59,215 nt of DNA from Mucilaginibacter sp. L294 (lineage in GTDB: Bacteria > Bacteroidota > Bacteroidia > Sphingobacteriales > Sphingobacteriaceae): NCBI RefSeq assembly GCF_001636615.1, contig NZ_LGEK01000023.1, positions 1 through 59,215 of the forward strand. Direction: 5' to 3'. Shown here piece by piece: positions 56,275 through 59,215 of the stretch. A model generated the notes under the pieces. That model made no database searches and was not told the origin of the DNA. It saw nothing but the letters and a program-made list of their open reading frames with translations. Both the position numbers and the translations under genes were made by a program. The first letter of the stretch is position 1, and every line of letters starts with the position of its first letter.

Positions 56275-56290
56275 TACAAAATAATTATCT

Positions 56291-58750
56291 ATGCGCCATC
56301 TATTACTATTTATCTTAACTATATCAGCATTAACAACATCCGCACAAAAAAACAGCTTAAAAGGAGTTGTAACGGCAAACAACACGCCGCTTGCTTATGC
56401 CACCATTGTACTTAGCGGCACCAAGCACGGCACCACTACAAACGATAAAGGCTTTTACGAAATCAGGAACATTGCCCCCGGCGAATACACCGCAACGTTC
56501 AGCAGTATTGGCTATTTCCCTGCGCGGGTTAAAGTCACGATTACCACAGGCGGGCCAATTACACAAAACATCGAACTGAAAGAAAACAGCTCAAAACTGA
56601 GCGAGGTGGTAGTAACGGGTGTTTCGCGCGCTACCGAGCTTCGCAGCAACCCGGTGCCCATTGTGGTGCTGAGCAAAAAAGATATCGATCAGCATGTTAA
56701 CAACAACATCATCGATGCCATTGTAAAGGGCATCCCGGGCGTAACAGCGGTTACTACCGGGCCAAATATATCCAAGCCATTTATCCGCGGGCTGGGGTAT
56801 AATAGGGTGCTTACTTTGTACGATGGCATCCGCCAGGAAGGCCAGCAATGGGGCGATGAGCACGGCATCGAGATTGACCAATACGGCATTGCCCGTGCCG
56901 AGGTGATCAAAGGCCCCGCAAGTTTAACCTATGGGTCTGACGCGCTGGCGGGGGTGATCAACCTCATTCCTTATATCCCCAACGGGCAGGATGGCAAGCT
57001 GAATGGCGATATCATTACCGATTACCATACCAATAATGGATTGATCGGTTCCTCGCTTGGCCTATCCTACAAAAAAAACGATTGGAAATATGCCTTTCGT
57101 GCTACCGGCAAAATGGCGCATAATTATCAGAACAAGGTTGATGGCTATGTTTATAACTCGGCGTTTCAGGAGTATATCCTATCGGGAATGGCGCGGGTTG
57201 ATAAAAGCTGGGGCTACTCGCAGTTCGCCGCTACAACTTATGACAATAAACAGGAGATCCCCGATGGCAGCCGCGATTCGCTTACCCGCAAGTTTACTGT
57301 GCAGGTTGCCGAAGCCGGTAATGACGATATCAAGAACCGCCCCATCGCCCCGCAAAGCTGGCTTACCTCGTACGGTGTTACGCCACTGCACCAGCACATA
57401 CAGCATTACCGCGTTTACAATAAAACCGAAGTTAAACTGGGCGAGGGCATATTTGCATCGGCGCTTGGCTGGCAGCAAAGCGTAAGGCGAGAGTATAACC
57501 ATCCAACACAACCCAGCCAGGCGGGATTATATGTGACGCTGAATACCCTGAATTACGATTTCAGGTACAGTCCGCAGATATTTAACGGCTGGGAAACAGC
57601 ATTTGGGCTAAACGGCATTTATCAAACCAACCGCAGCAAACAGGCTACCGATTTCCCGATACCCGATTATAATTTGTTTGATATCGGCGGGTTCTTCTTT
57701 GTGAAGAAGAGCATTGGCAAATTGGATATCTCGGGCGGCGTGAGGTATGATACCCGCAACATCCGCTGGGATGATTTTTATGTGGGGGCTAACCCGGCCA
57801 ATGGTTTTGAGCAGCGTGTTAACGCGACAGCCCCGGGCGGGCGGTTACAATTCCCCAATTTTAAACATACATATCACGGTGTATCCGGCAGTTTGGGTTT
57901 CACTTATAACGTTAGCGAGCGGGTGCTTTTAAAAGCCAACATTGCCCGCGGTTACCGTGCGCCAAATATTACCGAAATTGGCAGCAACGGCCTCGATCCC
58001 GGCGCGCATATTGTTTACCTGGGCAACCGCACCTTCGAGCCCGAGTTTAGCCTACAGGAAGACCTGGGCTTTATTGCCTACCTGAAGGATGCCGACTTTA
58101 TGCTGGAGGTTTTCAACAACCAGATCCAAAACTACATTTACCAATCGCGGCTGGACGATGCCAACGGCAACCCGGTTATTATTGTGCCCGGCAACACTAC
58201 TTATCAGTACCAGCAATCAAAAGCGCGTTTGTATGGTGCCGAGTTTACCTTTAACCTGCACCCGCGCAACACCAAGTGGTTAGAGCTGAACAACAGCCTG
58301 GCTTATGTAGTGGGCATCAATCAAAACGAAGCGCTGATAGCGCAAAGCAACGGAGCAGCTAAATACCTGCCGTTTATTCCGCCGCTGCATATCCGGTCTG
58401 AGGTAAAGCTGAAATTGCAGGGCACCTACGGCGTATTCTCTAAAGTATATTTCCGTGCCGAGGCGGATGCTTATGCCGCGCAAAACCGTTACTATGCCCT
58501 TAACGATACCGAAACCCCAACGCCGGGTTATACACTCATTAACGCGGGCATTGGCAGTACTTTAAAGGCCAAATCGGGTAAAACCATTTGCGAGTTGTTT
58601 TTACAGGCCGATAACCTGTTTGATGTGGCCTATCAATCCAACCTAAACCGTTTAAAATATTTTGAATATTACAATGCATCGCCAAACGGCCGGAGCGGTA
58701 TTTATAATATCGGGCGTAATTTGAGCATGAAGGTAATTGTGCCGTTTTAA
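56291..58750 (+). CDS. TonB-dependent receptor
   Basis: The 819-residue outer-membrane receptor has a signal peptide (MRHLLLFILTISALTTSAQ), a carboxypeptidase-like regulatory domain (about 20-105, LAYATIVLSGTKHGTTTNDKGFYEIRN), a plug (about 115-225, SEVVVTGVSRATEL, GPASLTYGSDALAGVINLIP) and a 22-strand barrel ending in a typical aromatic residue (MKVIVPF). The MntR-like operator upstream suggests transport of a metal or metal-binding compound, such as Mn or Fe complexes; that is inference. It stands alone. Confidence 0.93.
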   Translation: MRHLLLFILTISALTTSAQKNSLKGVVTANNTPLAYATIVLSGTKHGTTTNDKGFYEIRNIAPGEYTATFSSIGYFPARVKVTITTGGPITQNIELKENSSKLSEVVVTGVSRATELRSNPVPIVVLSKKDIDQHVNNNIIDAIVKGIPGVTAVTTGPNISKPFIRGLGYNRVLTLYDGIRQEGQQWGDEHGIEIDQYGIARAEVIKGPASLTYGSDALAGVINLIPYIPNGQDGKLNGDIITDYHTNNGLIGSSLGLSYKKNDWKYAFRATGKMAHNYQNKVDGYVYNSAFQEYILSGMARVDKSWGYSQFAATTYDNKQEIPDGSRDSLTRKFTVQVAEAGNDDIKNRPIAPQSWLTSYGVTPLHQHIQHYRVYNKTEVKLGEGIFASALGWQQSVRREYNHPTQPSQAGLYVTLNTLNYDFRYSPQIFNGWETAFGLNGIYQTNRSKQATDFPIPDYNLFDIGGFFFVKKSIGKLDISGGVRYDTRNIRWDDFYVGANPANGFEQRVNATAPGGRLQFPNFKHTYHGVSGSLGFTYNVSERVLLKANIARGYRAPNITEIGSNGLDPGAHIVYLGNRTFEPEFSLQEDLGFIAYLKDADFMLEVFNNQIQNYIYQSRLDDANGNPVIIVPGNTTYQYQQSKARLYGAEFTFNLHPRNTKWLELNNSLAYVVGINQNEALIAQSNGAAKYLPFIPPLHIRSEVKLKLQGTYGVFSKVYFRAEADAYAAQNRYYALNDTETPTPGYTLINAGIGSTLKAKSGKTICELFLQADNLFDVAYQSNLNRLKYFEYYNASPNGRSGIYNIGRNLSMKVIVPF

Positions 58751-58765
58751 TCCGCTCATAACAAG

Positions 58766-58866
58766 CTGTCATTTCGAACGATAGAGAGAAATCTTGTTCA
58801 TTATGCAAAGTTCGCCGCCTGTCATTTGAACAAGATTTCTCCTCGCTACGCTCGTTCGAAATGACA
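58766..58866. repeat. Palindromic repeat, GTCATTTCGAACG type
   Basis: CTGTCATTTCGAACGATAG and CGCTCGTTCGAAATGACA-like sequence form inverted arms; the right part matches 42635-42702. An inner pair, AGAAATCTTGTTCA/TGAACAAGATTTCT, is perfect. It follows the receptor gene. Confidence 0.85.
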
Positions 58867-58877
58867 AGCGGGGTGTG

Positions 58878-59036
58878 GTTGAAAAATATCCGTTTGATTC
58901 TTCTCCAGAATAACCACAGAGAGCACGGAGAGAAAGACCACAGCGTTAATAGAACTTTTCTTTGTGACCTCTGTGTAAATCTCCGTGTCCTCTGTGGTTA
59001 AATAAACGTGTTCCGTTGAAAAATATCCGTTTGATT
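58878..59036. repeat. CACAGAG palindrome between 22-bp direct repeats
   Basis: A 22-bp direct repeat, 58878-58899 and 59015-59036 (GAAAAATATCCGTTTGATT is its core), encloses an inverted CACAGAG element at 58912-58999 that resembles the one at 52411-52520. The direct repeats could be a target-site duplication or a local duplication. Confidence 0.8.
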
Positions 59037-59196
59037 TCTCCCTAAACGTTCAACGGTTATCAAATCTTTACCACCATTCAACAACCTGGTTATTATTTTA
59101 ATTCTTTGTTTATGGAAAACTGTTAAATGCAGCATCTGGTAGTTGTAAGGCGTAAAACCCTATGAGCATCCATTTTAGTATATTTAACCATATATC
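59037..59196. other. Sequence without recognisable feature
   Basis: This 160-bp AT-rich stretch, the last native part of the window, shows no gene, repeat or promoter that I can support. Together with the repeats before it, the whole of 58751-59196 is without a gene. Confidence 0.6.
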
Positions 59197-59215
59197 CTGT
59201 CTCTTATACACATCT
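59197..59215 (-). other. Tn5/Nextera mosaic-end adapter (artefact)
   Basis: CTGTCTCTTATACACATCT is the exact reverse complement of the first 19 bases and of the Nextera mosaic end. It is library sequence, not genomic. Confidence 0.97.

Noticed and set aside
1..59215. 19-bp terminal inverted repeats as the ends of a large composite transposon
   Set aside because: The repeats are identical to the commercial Tn5 mosaic end, and no Tn5-type transposase or resistance gene lies inside. The content is ordinary chromosomal genes.

Overview
The window looks like chromosomal DNA of a Bacteroidota bacterium, most likely Sphingobacteriaceae and possibly Mucilaginibacter or a close relative. The signs are promoters of the Bacteroidota type (TAnnTTTG at -7, in two places with TTTG about 19 bp upstream), few Shine-Dalgarno sequences, a SusC-type plug sequence, a one-subunit SdhC, and families common in this group (DUF5687 ABC permease, DUF4142 lipoprotein, zinc protease with HEVGHTLGLQH, DUF4369/TlpA lipoprotein). 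The genus is a guess; no rRNA or tRNA gene was seen. The first and last 19 bases are the Tn5/Nextera mosaic end in opposite orientations, so the molecule is an untrimmed library fragment or contig and the biological sequence runs from 20 to 59196.

Layout. 0-5.4 kb: a membrane PAS/HisKA protein without an ATPase domain, a TlpA-like lipoprotein without its cysteines, and a large VIT-VWA protein carrying a SusC-like plug and a DUF2135 domain. 5.6-9.7 kb: succinate dehydrogenase sdhCAB, with a four-helix-bundle gene and its repeats wedged between sdhA and sdhB. 9.7-14.5 kb: a leftward block with a thioredoxin-like protein, an oxidoreductase, a zinc protease and a DUF4142 lipoprotein. 14.6-18.1 kb: gcvH, VanZ, a 45-residue lipoprotein, then feoA-feoB. 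18.1-29 kb: mixed metabolism and envelope genes (dienelactone hydrolase, 2OG oxygenase, cupin, acyltransferase, a putative secreted carbohydrate enzyme, Na+/H+ antiporter, exonuclease III, SGNH hydrolase, beta-barrel protein, GT87-type protein).

29.3-34.4 kb is the most distinctive block: circularly permuted ATP-grasp, alpha-E protein, transglutaminase, Anbu-type proteasome-like peptidase and a second transglutaminase. This matches a predicted but poorly characterised peptide-ligation/proteolysis system. 34.6-42.5 kb: gltX, an SUMF1-fold protein, a small membrane protein plus GNAT, an ABC exporter pair, rarA and an AlkA-type glycosylase. 42.8-47.3 kb: a cyanophycin cycle, with cphA divergent from cphB and an isoaspartyl peptidase. 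47.5-55.3 kb: a TPR-like protein, Prc-type protease, marR-FNR-ferredoxin, and a ligase-associated exonuclease with ATP-dependent DNA ligase. 55.5-58.8 kb: a DtxR/MntR regulator divergent from a TonB-dependent receptor, with a DtxR-like operator between them.

Many intergenic gaps hold palindromic repeats of at least four sequence families. All calls rest on reading the sequence; no searches or calculations were run.
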